Positions 55,571-64,000 of a DNA stretch of 64,000 bases are shown one piece after another. Source of the DNA: Isoetes taiwanensis (Eukaryota > Streptophyta > Lycopodiopsida > Isoetales > Isoetaceae); assembly GCA_021234155.1 (NCBI GenBank), contig JAJEKV010000038.1, positions 11,239,190-11,303,189 on the forward strand, read 5' to 3'. Position 1 is the stretch's first letter; every line of letters starts with the position of its first letter. A model generated the notes under the pieces. It did not search any database. It saw only the letters and a program-made list of their open reading frames with translations, and had not been told where the DNA came from. The position numbers and the translations under genes are program-made.

Positions 55571-55757
55571 GCCTATATAAGGCTCTTTCCCCTTCAGCAC
55601 CGGTTATCGGCGTCTTCTCACAGCAGCTTCCTTCCTTTTCCGAGCTTCCCCCCTTCACGCTTTTCCGGGGACACCGCCCTGTTCATGTTGTTCACTTTGC
55701 ATTTACTATAATAATGTTTTTGCATCACTGTCATGTCATTTTTCATATGTTGTTTAT

Positions 55758-55966
55758 TATTTCCACCTTGAGGGTGATGCTATTTATTTCCACCTTGAGG
55801 GTGATGCTATTTTTTTCCACCTTGAGGGTGATGCTATTTTTTTCCACCTTGAGGGTGATGCTATTTTTTCCACCTTGAGGGTGATGCTATTTATTTCCAC
55901 CTTGAGGGTGACGCATACTTAATTTCCACCTGTTGGGTGATGCTTTTTCACCTTCTGGGTGCTGAT
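55758..55966. repeat. Minisatellite of about 27 bp, 6-8 copies
   Basis: Unit TTCCACCTTGAGGGTGATGC plus TATTT(T/A), with length variation in the T run. The last two units are diverged (CCTGTTGGGTGATGC, CCTTCTGGGTGCTG). Lies inside the A2-B2 part of E3 and is absent from E1 and E2. Confidence 0.9.
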
Positions 55967-56331
55967 TTTTATGTTCTAATTTGCTCTTCTTTGCAGGGGT
56001 TGGTTGTGAGGCTTGCCGTGTCTATGCCATGCATGTTAGTTCTTTCTAACCATTTACGGGTATTTTTAGGGTTCTTTTGAGTTGCTGCAGGTTTTTTGCG
56101 GTCGTTTGGGGATCCTGCTTTTTTGACTTCGCCATCGACATGTCTCCTTCGTCTCTCCGACTTCTGCCATCTTCTGGGGTCTTGCTAGATTTGTGTTCAC
56201 CAGCACATCAACTTTTTCGGTTCTCCAGGCAACACATTCATGGCTTCCGCCGTCCTCTGGGGTCCTGCTATCTTTGGGTTCGCCGTCCCTCCATCTTCTT
56301 CGGTTTTCCAGGCATCACATTCAAGGTTGTT

Positions 56332-56409
56332 GGCGACCATTTCTCATTAGGGTTTTCCTCGAAAACCCGAAAGGGCGGGGTTTTTTTATCCCGGTGAGAA
56401 GTTGTCGCC
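56332..56409 (+). other. Conserved hairpin near 3' end of E3
   Basis: GGCGAC + TTCTCA pair with TGAGAA + GTCGCC around the inner GGGTTTTC-CTC-GAAAACCC stem. Relative to E1 (GCCGAA/TTCGGC and TTATCAC/GTGATAA), several pairs change on both sides. Confidence 0.65.
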
Positions 56410-56587
56410 ATTGTCCTTCTATGTTGCCTGTGCACATTTCTTTTTATGGGGTAGTCCGATATTGTTCCTATGGTCGGCTACCCCTCTCTATTCTTCAAAC
56501 CATTGTATACTGCTGCTGTGATGAATGACAAGCCTATCTATCTATCTATGGCCGGTTTTGTGTCTATTGCGAGTCCCTTCCCAGAAT

Positions 56588-57620
56588 GGCCATTACCATG
56601 GGCCATAAGCAATCTAAATCTACATAACCAACCTGACAAGGTATAAGAATTTATACGTTTCTTCATTTGTTTTATAAGAGCTATAACTCATCATTTGCTT
56701 TTTTTATTGAAAGTTTTCAAGATCTCTGACTGATGGCATTTCTCCTTTAGCCAATACTGCATTTTGTCCAGCAACTATAAAACTTGAAGAGGCTGGTCCA
56801 CTGGGTAATTCAACCTGTTAATACATTTTATAGTTTCAAACATTTGTTGCATGCATTTTTGTACGTTAGGAATTGAAGATGATGTGCTCAAAGTTCCTTC
56901 AACAATTAAACAAAATATAGGTTTTGTTGATGGTGGAAAGAATTCAGAACTGCCAGAATGTGGATGCCTCCATAACCATGAGGAAAGAATCTGATGGAAA
57001 TAAATTCAAAGTGATTTATGGGCTAGGCATTTCATGTTGGAAAGCTGGCCGTTGTAAAGTACATCATCCCCAAAGATTTTGTATCATAACTGCCTATCAT
57101 CATGTGGAAGCATAGGCTTAAAGATGTGCACCATTATAAATGGATTCAAATGGCCTTTATGCATGCAGAGTTTACCAGGAATACATAAGCAAAAGTCTTG
57201 TATCTTGTGGCAAGGTTACACTTTTGTCAGGAATTGCTAAGGTGGATCTTGTAAGTAATAAGTGGTGGTTCTCACGTTTTGTGTTAAATTAGGAGCCTCT
57301 TCATTTTTGGGTTCAATACCGAAAGCCAATCACCATCTTGTGCTTTTATAATACAATGACTCTTTGTTTCTTGGTCTTTTTAACCAATGATTCTTTATTT
57401 CTATTTTCAATACCTCTGGAGCCTACGATGAAAGCAAATAATCACTTTGGTATGAAAGTCATTGATCAACTTGGTTTTTAATACAATGACTTCATTTTTG
57501 CATAAATTAACCAATGACCACCTTTGTCTTTAATACAATGACACTTCATTTTTGTATGAATCAACCACTGGAATGAATGTCTATAGTGCAGGAATGAATC
57601 CTATAGAAACTAATATTGTG
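56588..57620. other. No gene recognised
   Basis: Right flank of E3. Between 57340 and 57560 the phrase ACAATGAC...CTTTG / ACCAATGA recurs four to five times as diverged repeats. Confidence 0.45.
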
Positions 57621-57925
57621 AACCACAATGCGTTAAACATCCAGGCTTATTTTTCAAGGCTCATATGATGAACTAACCATTTATCCGTCGAGGGGATAGT
57701 GGTATTGCTTCTCGAAATAGTGTGCCATACTTTTCATATCTCTACTTTCATTATTATGGAAGTCAACCACAATGCGTTAAACATCTAGGCTTAATTTTCT
57801 AAGGCTCATATGAGCTAACCATTTCTCCGTGGACATTAAAAAAACTATTCTATTCTATTCGCAAGGGGGTAGTGGTATTGCTTCCTCCAATGGATTTTAG
57901 TCAGCATAGTGTTTCATACTTTCTC
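57621..57925. repeat. Direct duplication of about 110-150 bp
   Basis: AACCACAATGCGTTAAACAT, CAGGCTT/TAGGCTT, AAGGCTCATATGA, CTAACCATTT and TCCGT, then AGTGGTATTGCTTC, occur at 57621-57730 and 57775-57925. The second copy has an extra TATTCTATTCTATTC insertion. Confidence 0.7.
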
Positions 57926-58220
57926 CAAGTTAGAACTATAATTGGTTTGGCTACACATTGGATTTGCTCTATTCCACAAACACAAAATCTTAGACAAACC
58001 TTAAGCTTAAACCTTATGTAGGCCTTACTATATGTACCCTTGATCGTCTATCCATTCTATTGCACTCCACGCTCCATTATTCCTACCCATTTCAGAAGCT
58101 CGCGGATAATGCACGAGCTTCCTAAACTCTATAGCTTTGCCCTAGGTACTCCATTATGGACACAATTATAATTATTACTCCTTAATCCACTTACAAACTC
58201 CATTATGTATGGCTATTTAT

Positions 58221-58263
58221 TTCACATGTCTACGATGAAGCACCAACATCGTAGACATGTGAA
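58221..58263. repeat. Perfect 17-bp inverted repeat, 9-nt loop
   Basis: TTCACATGTCTACGATG (58221-58237) and its exact inverse (58247-58263). No gene or U-tract terminator context is evident. Confidence 0.9.
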
Positions 58264-60205
58264 GCATCATAGACTAAACAACGAGCAAACTTACCACATA
58301 CCAAACAACAATCAAAATAAGCAATTTGTGAGCATTTCACCCTCTGAAGCACTTTCAGAAACTGCATCCGCACCCATCTTACACACTTTTTGCAGCCATT
58401 TTGCTCGATGATCTTAATTCTCAAAATTTAGACTTAGTGATGTTCCCAATTCTAAGAATTTATACTTATTGCATATAATTTCCATTAAAATTGCAATACA
58501 TATCTCTTATTCTATTTGTGAAAATCGTGCAATATTTTTAGTAGGCTTGCTTAACCCCTGCTATAACATTTTCTAGCTTCCTAGGCTATCCACCTAGCAA
58601 TCCACCTCAGCAAAATTGAATTGTACCCATTAGATCTCTTGATTTTGCATCGGATGGTCATGGAAATTAGAAAGTCCTTGAAAATTACTTCTCCCCTTCT
58701 CCGACCATTTTGATTTCCTTCTCTGCTTCTGCGCTGGCTTCTTCGAACAACATTCTGGCCTCATCACAATCAGCATGATCTGCGACATCGAGATGATCAT
58801 CAACAAACATCAAATTATCATGCCACTGAATAGTACGAGGTGGATATACTCATGACATGAGATAACAGACTTCTTCCTCGTTGCCTTCTTCCAATTGACC
58901 TGTTGCAAAGACTCTTCAATCTATGTTTTCTTTTATAACAATCCATTCAATTGTTTTAGGGATATATGGACTATCGTTTTAGGAATTGTTATTTTTACAT
59001 CCATGTCAAATATCCCTGGGACCCCCTGTTATTATGCTACATATTCCAGAAGGTATGTAACATATCGCAAGCGGAGAAATTAATTTCATAGTGTTTATAA
59101 ACTAAGATGGTTTAGTGTGCGCATGATGTCCATATGGGTTTCTTTCAGTAATTGGAACTATATTTCTCTAAATATCCTCTTTGGATTCCAGTGTAAGATT
59201 TCAAGATTGTAAAGCTATCTTGGATTGTAATAGCTCTACGATTACAAATGTTAAGACGGAAAAAAGGTTCGTCTAATATAGTACTTGATCATGTGCTTGA
59301 ATACACATAAGACTTTACCTTTCTGATATACTTCTTCATTCTGCTCTACATATAGGGTTGCCATGCTATAAACAACAATTGCGTACATGATAATGATAAG
59401 AACATGCAGGATTTGAAGATGTAAAAAAGGTTCAATTAATAGGTAGCATATAATCCATAATTTAAAGATGCAAAAAAGGTTGATTTAACAAGCAACACTA
59501 GCTTACCTGCTTGAATACACAACCCTTCACCTTTCTTAGATATACTTCATTCTGCTCTACATATAGGGTGGTCATGCCATGAGATGAATATGGCTTCATA
59601 AGCAACTAATGCATGAAGGTAATGGATAATTATTTATACATGCTAGAGAAACTTACTTCGAAAAAAAAAAAAACAGACATGAGCATATTTACAAGCTCCA
59701 AATGTAAGCCCCACAAAGTAACATAAAATACAATATTTTCTATATTTTCAACCTAAGCTTATGTCAACATGAAAACAAATCCCGTATAGTCCACTATTGA
59801 TAATATTGTGGCATCATTGACAGGTTCCAACTTTTACCCTAATTAGCATGGTGAGGGTGATCCCTCGAATCGAGAGCCCAGATTAGTTCTACAAGAACAA
59901 AGAAGGGCACAAAAGACAGTGGATATAAAAAAGGCACATCTTTTAACCTCTTTCACTTTGGCCTTTAGGGCCCCTTATGCCATATATATTCACCATCTTA
60001 AGCTAGCTTTCAACACATGGTTCAAAATGATGATGAGCAAGCACTCATCTGTGACACGCTGAAGATCAACAAGAAGGTCCTTCAGAGATTACGAGAACCG
60101 TTGTTCTACTCAAAGCTCTCAGGAATATTGATGCAACTCAAAGCTCTGAGAGATATCGATGCAACACTATCTAACATGAAGGCTAGGTTTCTTTTGAGCG
60201 TTGCT
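58264..60205. other. No gene recognised
   Basis: AT-rich; includes the second copy of the 40640 repeat (58555-58690). A near-duplicate pair around 59290-59350 and 59505-59580 (TGCTTGAATACACA, CTTTACCTTTCT/CTTCACCTTTCT, CTTCATTCTGCTCTACATATAGGGT) indicates another local duplication. Confidence 0.45.
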
Positions 60206-62567
60206 TCATTGCAGCCCAAAACATTTATAGGCTCTCAACTTATGCCCAACAATGCTGGGCACTATTACAAGTCTAGAAGAAAACATTCCCATGGCACTAC
60301 TATTATCACCCTTGGCCTTAGCATTATCATATTCCTCATCTAACAACATAGCTATCATAATGAAGATCACATGTGCCATCTTGCGTGCTATTCGCAGCTC
60401 ATTATCCTTAACATCATATACCAGGCATCCCTCCCTAATAACTTTTAGGCACTCCAGACCATGAGCAGTGGATAGTGCATGGAGATGTGAGTCACTTGAA
60501 GGACATACGATGACAATGATAAAGGACCTTTCAGCTGTCAATCTTATACAGCTGGTAAAGAAGATGCTATAGTCCTTCTGGTTCATCCTTATGTCTCCTC
60601 TCCCACCTCTACTGTCTAATACAAAGAGTGCTATGTTTCTAAGGCAAGTAGTTGATTCTAGTAAGAGACTGTTGTATCCAATGGAGATTGGATACTGGAC
60701 ATTGTCTTCTTCTCCAGTAATCTTCTACAAGGGCCACTTTTCTTCTCAACTCGGCCAGACCTTAGGGGGCAAGGTCTCTTTATGTTTGCATTCTTAGCCT
60801 TCCAATTGTTTAGGAAGTCCTTTGACCAAAATACATATTTTTTTATATCATCAGTACTGATTTTGTACTTGTCCAGTAGTCCAATTTCAGATAATGCCAC
60901 ATTCCTTGATAGCCTTTGTAACTCAGCTCCTACAGCTGACTTCATTGTACGTACATCCTTCATATGGCTGCAGCACTCAATGAAGGACATCCTATCCTTA
61001 GTCAAAGCATTCATTAGGGATTTTTTGAGATCATAAATGGGCCTTCTAAGAACTGCTGACTAAGCTATACGAACTACCAATCAGAAAACAGTATTGGTAA
61101 TCCAGTCAGCAAAACAGTTATAACTAACTCACTGGATCACATTTTCTAGCATAAGTGTTAATAGAAAAGTCCAAATGAGCTCTTGTTTGGTGCAATAGAT
61201 AGATCTCATTGAGATCTTTCCAACCTTAGGTGGTTTGCATAACTTTCAGCCCTGTTGGAGAGTAAAAAATGGTAAAAACCATATTTTTTAGAGTTTTGAC
61301 AATCATAAGTGGGTAAAATATGTGCAAAGCACCTAAGGGTGGAAAGATCTCAACGAGATTTATCTATTGCACTAAACGGGAGCTCATTTGGACTTTTCTA
61401 TCAAGAGTTATGATAGAAAATGTGATTCGGTGAGTTAGTTATAACAGTTTTGCTGACTGGACCCGTCAGGCTCTGATTTCTGATTGGTAGTTCATTTATC
61501 TTCATTTGTCTTTGTTGGCATGTTTTGAAGGCCCTTTTTTAATCTAAAAAAAACCCTAATGTTTCTTGTACAAGACCTCCTTCTTCAGGCATTGATCTGA
61601 AATCCAAATTGACTCAGTGTCATCTAGCCCTTGTGTCTTTCTCATCTCTAACACATTCAAGTCAAAGATGCTTATATCAATAGGAGGCATCCTGCCCATG
61701 GTACGTATCTGGCAGCTTTCTTTGTGTATAAGTATCCCAGAATTCATTCCACTTGAGCCATACTGCCTCCTTACAAAAGACAATCTTATACGAGTCTATC
61801 AAAAGGATCTGCATTGTAATCACCATCTTTTTTCTTCAATTTTCTTAGAGTCTTCTTCTTATCCTGTATAATAGTCTGTAATAGGGTCTGCTTACTTGAA
61901 CGTCTCAGACTTTGACCCGCCCTGTCTGGTGGGTAATGGACAACCATATTCCACCTATTCTTGACGAGCCTGGCGCAGTTGCTCCACGTATGGACTACAA
62001 TAATATAGAAAATAGGATTAGTATCTTAGAACAGAAATACACCAAACGTGATTAGGTGGCGCCACTAAGTTAGTAAGATCACGCCATGTGCCTATTCTAT
62101 TTACGATTCTAGACAAATGAATTCACGCCAGACGTGCTTTTAAATTAATACAATTCATGCCAGGCATGCTTTTAAATCAATGCAATTCGCATCTGGTGTG
62201 ATTTACCCTGTGCAGAAAGCACGCCTGGCTTGAATTGAATTGATTTAAAAGCATGTGTTGGATCATATCGTCTACTAACATAAATGGAGCTTGGTGAACG
62301 AATGACGTGCTTCACATGGAGTTGAAAAGTTGTCTTAAGACCACATGGATAATGGTCAGAGTACTTATTCAGCTTGTTCATGTCCTCTAGCTGTGCCATC
62401 CTATCCTGTTCATTCTCAAATCTTGAAGCCTCTACGCCCTCGATAACTACAGGTTGAACATCCTTTCCTAGATTCAGGACCCTCCTAGAAGCTTTGAAGT
62501 CAACTAATTCTCTAGCTTGCTGCAGATAGTTACTTGGAGTAGGTTTATTGAACATGCCTCTACGCAT
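60206..62567 (-). pseudogene. Unknown multi-segment coding region
   Basis: Four minus-strand segments look coding but match no family I recognise. 62567-62172: MFNKPTPSNYLQQARELVDF, then FENEQDRMAQLEDMNKLNKY. 61783-61556: FDLNVLEMRKTQGLDDTE. 61014-60658: FIECCSHMKDVRTMKSAVG, then WSKDFLNNWKAKNANIKRP. About 60640-60206: LRNIALFVLDSRGGRGDIR, CPSSDSHLHALSTAHGLECL, then HVIFIMIAMLLDEEYD. The last frame is open upstream of its first Met, which argues for a spliced or frameshifted gene. It lies 0.5 kb downstream of methyltransferase copy 2 on the same strand and is split by the foldback element at 61071-61493. It may be a gene of the same mobile unit or an unrelated gene. The status (exons versus pseudogene fragments) is open. 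Confidence 0.4.
61071..61493. mobile_element. Foldback (MITE-like) inverted-repeat element
   Basis: The left arm (61071-61242) starts GAACTACCAATCAGAAA; the right arm (61319-61493) ends TTTCTGATTGGTAGTTC. The arms match over about 170 bp with substitutions and share the phrases GATCTCAT(T)GAGAT, AAATGAGCTC and AAGTCC. The loop is about 75 bp. Non-coding; no clear target duplication. Confidence 0.8.
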
Positions 62568-63097
62568 GGCTGTAACCCCGTGGCATATAGATGTTGGTGT
62601 ACCTGGTACATTATTGGGCCAACCTTACTTAAAACATGTCTCATAGTTCACATCTGTCTTCATGAAAGTATCTTTGTATGCATTAGCTCTACAATGAGTA
62701 AGTCTGAGCAAATCCTTCTTCTGCTTATATGTGATCTCCAAGAAACATGATTGCAAATTAAACGGGAATGTTGCAGCACTCCCTTTCAAAGATTCCCTTG
62801 AAAAAAACAGCCTGATCTAGAAAACGACACTTTTTTCCTTCTAATTGGGAATTCCAATAGGCTTAATGTTTTTTTACCTCCTTTTTGGCCCCCTAGTGTA
62901 AAAGAACTTGGATTTTGCCAAAACCAACACTTGAAAAGGGAAGAATTTAGACATGCTTTTGTATTCTCAAAAAGTACTATCTTGAAAACACCAGAATGTA
63001 GTGAATAAAATAGTTATTATATAATGAAGAGTGTTCAATGACACAATTTGTAACATCACCATGGTGGTCAGTATTAATATTTTTTGGAAAAGACAGA
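62568..63097. other. Spacer downstream of methyltransferase copy 2
   Basis: No gene recognised; would hold the 3' UTR of the methyltransferase. Confidence 0.4.
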
Positions 63098-64000
63098 CTA
63101 AAGGTCCAAATTGAAGTCTTCATCATGCTTTTTGCTTGTTTCTGCTGTGCCAGATTCTGTAGTTTGATCCTTTTCTTGTGCCTTACCCTTGTCTACTTCT
63201 GCAGTGTCTTCAGGAATGGTAGCTAGTGCCACTTCTTTCAGCTCTACAAAAGTAGCTTCACCCTCTAAAGAGCTAGTGAATGGAGGCTGTATCTCATAAG
63301 AGGTCAGCTTGGCAAAATCGGATGAGGATTTGGCCTCTAACTCTTGATGCTCATCTGGTAGGGTAGGCAAGGCTGCCAGTCTCATCTTGATGAATTGCAC
63401 AGCTTCTTTATCAATGTCCACTGCTACACAATTCTGGCCCTTCCTAAGTACACAAGCTATTGTTGTACCAGAGCCAGAGAAGGCATCAAGTACCCAATCT
63501 CCTGGACGTGAAAACATGTCTAGGAGATGGTTGATTAGCTTTTGAGGCTTCTGGTAGTGATTAACAATTCTACCTTGTGCACTAGGGTCCTGTAGCTTTT
63601 GAAGCACAGCTGGAAATTCCAACACATTAGAAAAATTCTGGCATGCTGCTGTGTTAAAATGCTCCATGGTGCATTTTCCATCGAAACTCCAGTAAGCAAC
63701 ATGGAGGTATTCAACCTTACTCAGCAACCTCGGCCCGCCGCCATGGTAGTTTATATTTGTTTTGTACCTGTAGAAATTAGAGTGGTGTCACTAACGAAAA
63801 CAGAATAAAAAACAAACAAAGAGAACAAGTCAAAGGCAATTATATTCTGGAATAGAAAACTAAAACAAAAAGAAGAAACAAGCCCAACGTATTCCAGAAT
63901 AAAATACTCACCAAACCAAATTCTCATAACCAGCTTGCACTGGGGATCCGAAGTGATTTTTAAACGTGGACTCCACAAGGCCAGATTGCATGCTCGAGTG
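63098..64000 (-). CDS. ParB/DNA methyltransferase gene, copy 2 (3' part, cut by window edge)
   Basis: Visible minus-strand exons: 64000-63912 (end of the exon that holds motif IV in copy 1) and 63767-63098, with a 144-bp GT-AG intron (63768-63911). The last exon is uninterrupted and reads KVEYLHVAYWSFDGKCTMEH, RIVNHYQKPQKLINHLLDMF, WVLDAFSGSGTTIACVLRKGQ (SAM-binding motif I, intact, about 63459-63490), CVAVDIDKEAV and an acidic tail ending DFNLDL. This is the C-terminal half of a permuted (motif IV before motif I) N6-adenine or N4-cytosine DNA methylase. No lesion is seen in the visible part, unlike copy 1, so it could be functional. Its ParB part lies outside the window. The intron contains TATTCTGGAATA and TATTCCAGAATA, the same palindrome as in copy 1. 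Confidence 0.8.

Larger units (their letters stand above)
50683..56587 (+). mobile_element. Large YR element with split direct repeats (E3)
   Basis: A1 (50683-50809) equals A2 (55524-55650), 127 bp each. B1 (55489-55523) equals B2 (56550-56584), 35 bp each. B1 is fused to A2 at AAT 55524-55526, and AAT also marks the outer left start and the right end (56585-56587). This A1...B1A2...B2 order is that of the split-direct-repeat tyrosine-recombinase retroelements (Ngaro/PAT type). A recombinase remnant lies just before B1. No reverse transcriptase was recognised in the 3.7-kb left interior, so it is either a derivative that lost it or a recombinase-only element. Confidence 0.7.

Noticed and set aside
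60017-60343. Plus-strand 108-codon frame
   Set aside because: It overlaps the better supported minus-strand segment ending at 60206, and no family is recognised; left undecided rather than called.

Overview
The window looks like repeat-rich nuclear DNA of a land plant. Supporting signs are Ty1/copia and Ty3/gypsy LTR retrotransposons, PPR-protein debris, a plant-type UDP-glycosyltransferase, short GT-AG introns and AT-rich intergenic DNA. The mixture of PPR fragments, a DUF7869-type transposase-like gene, tyrosine-recombinase elements and a bacterial-style DNA methyltransferase with introns fits a non-seed plant (fern or lycophyte) better than a flowering plant. That placement is inference; no marker gene settles it. 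No tRNA, rRNA or CRISPR was found, and almost every protein-coding region is broken.

Layout. 1-1621: decayed copia fragment. 1.6-7.2 kb: non-coding DNA with small duplications. 7269-8292: miniature tyrosine-recombinase (YR) type element. 8.3-8.6 kb: PPR fragment. 11181-23495 (minus): a multi-exon gene for a ParB-like plus N4/N6 DNA methyltransferase protein (copy 1). It is cut in its last exon by a complete 8.87-kb Ty3/gypsy element (11672-20539, TSD GGTCC), which carries an extra archaeal-type RNase H placed before its RT. 24424-27241 (plus): a head-to-head DUF7869 transposase-like pseudogene. Between these two genes, and again in a methyltransferase intron, are arrays of TGTATTCCGGAATACA palindromes spaced 41-42 bp apart. 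28.5-30.0 kb: UGT pseudogene with a 7-bp satellite. 34455-35497: element with terminal inverted repeats. 36957-38328: Merlin-type DNA transposon. About 39558-40271: second YR-type repeat. 41.1-42.3 kb: PPR pseudogene. 42639-48170: complete but broken copia element (TSD GTTCT). 50683-56587: large YR element with split direct repeats and a decayed recombinase. 60.2-62.6 kb: unknown minus-strand coding segments. 63098-64000: second, better preserved methyltransferase copy running off the window.

The best candidates for an undescribed system are two. The first is the ParB-methyltransferase / DUF7869 pair with its helically phased palindrome arrays: it looks like a eukaryote-adapted, bacterial-type DNA modification gene linked to a transposase-like gene. 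The second is the YR family, in which one coding and two miniature or solo copies share an A1...B1A2...B2 architecture, an AAT joining core and a covarying hairpin. Function is inferred in both cases; no activity can be read from the sequence.
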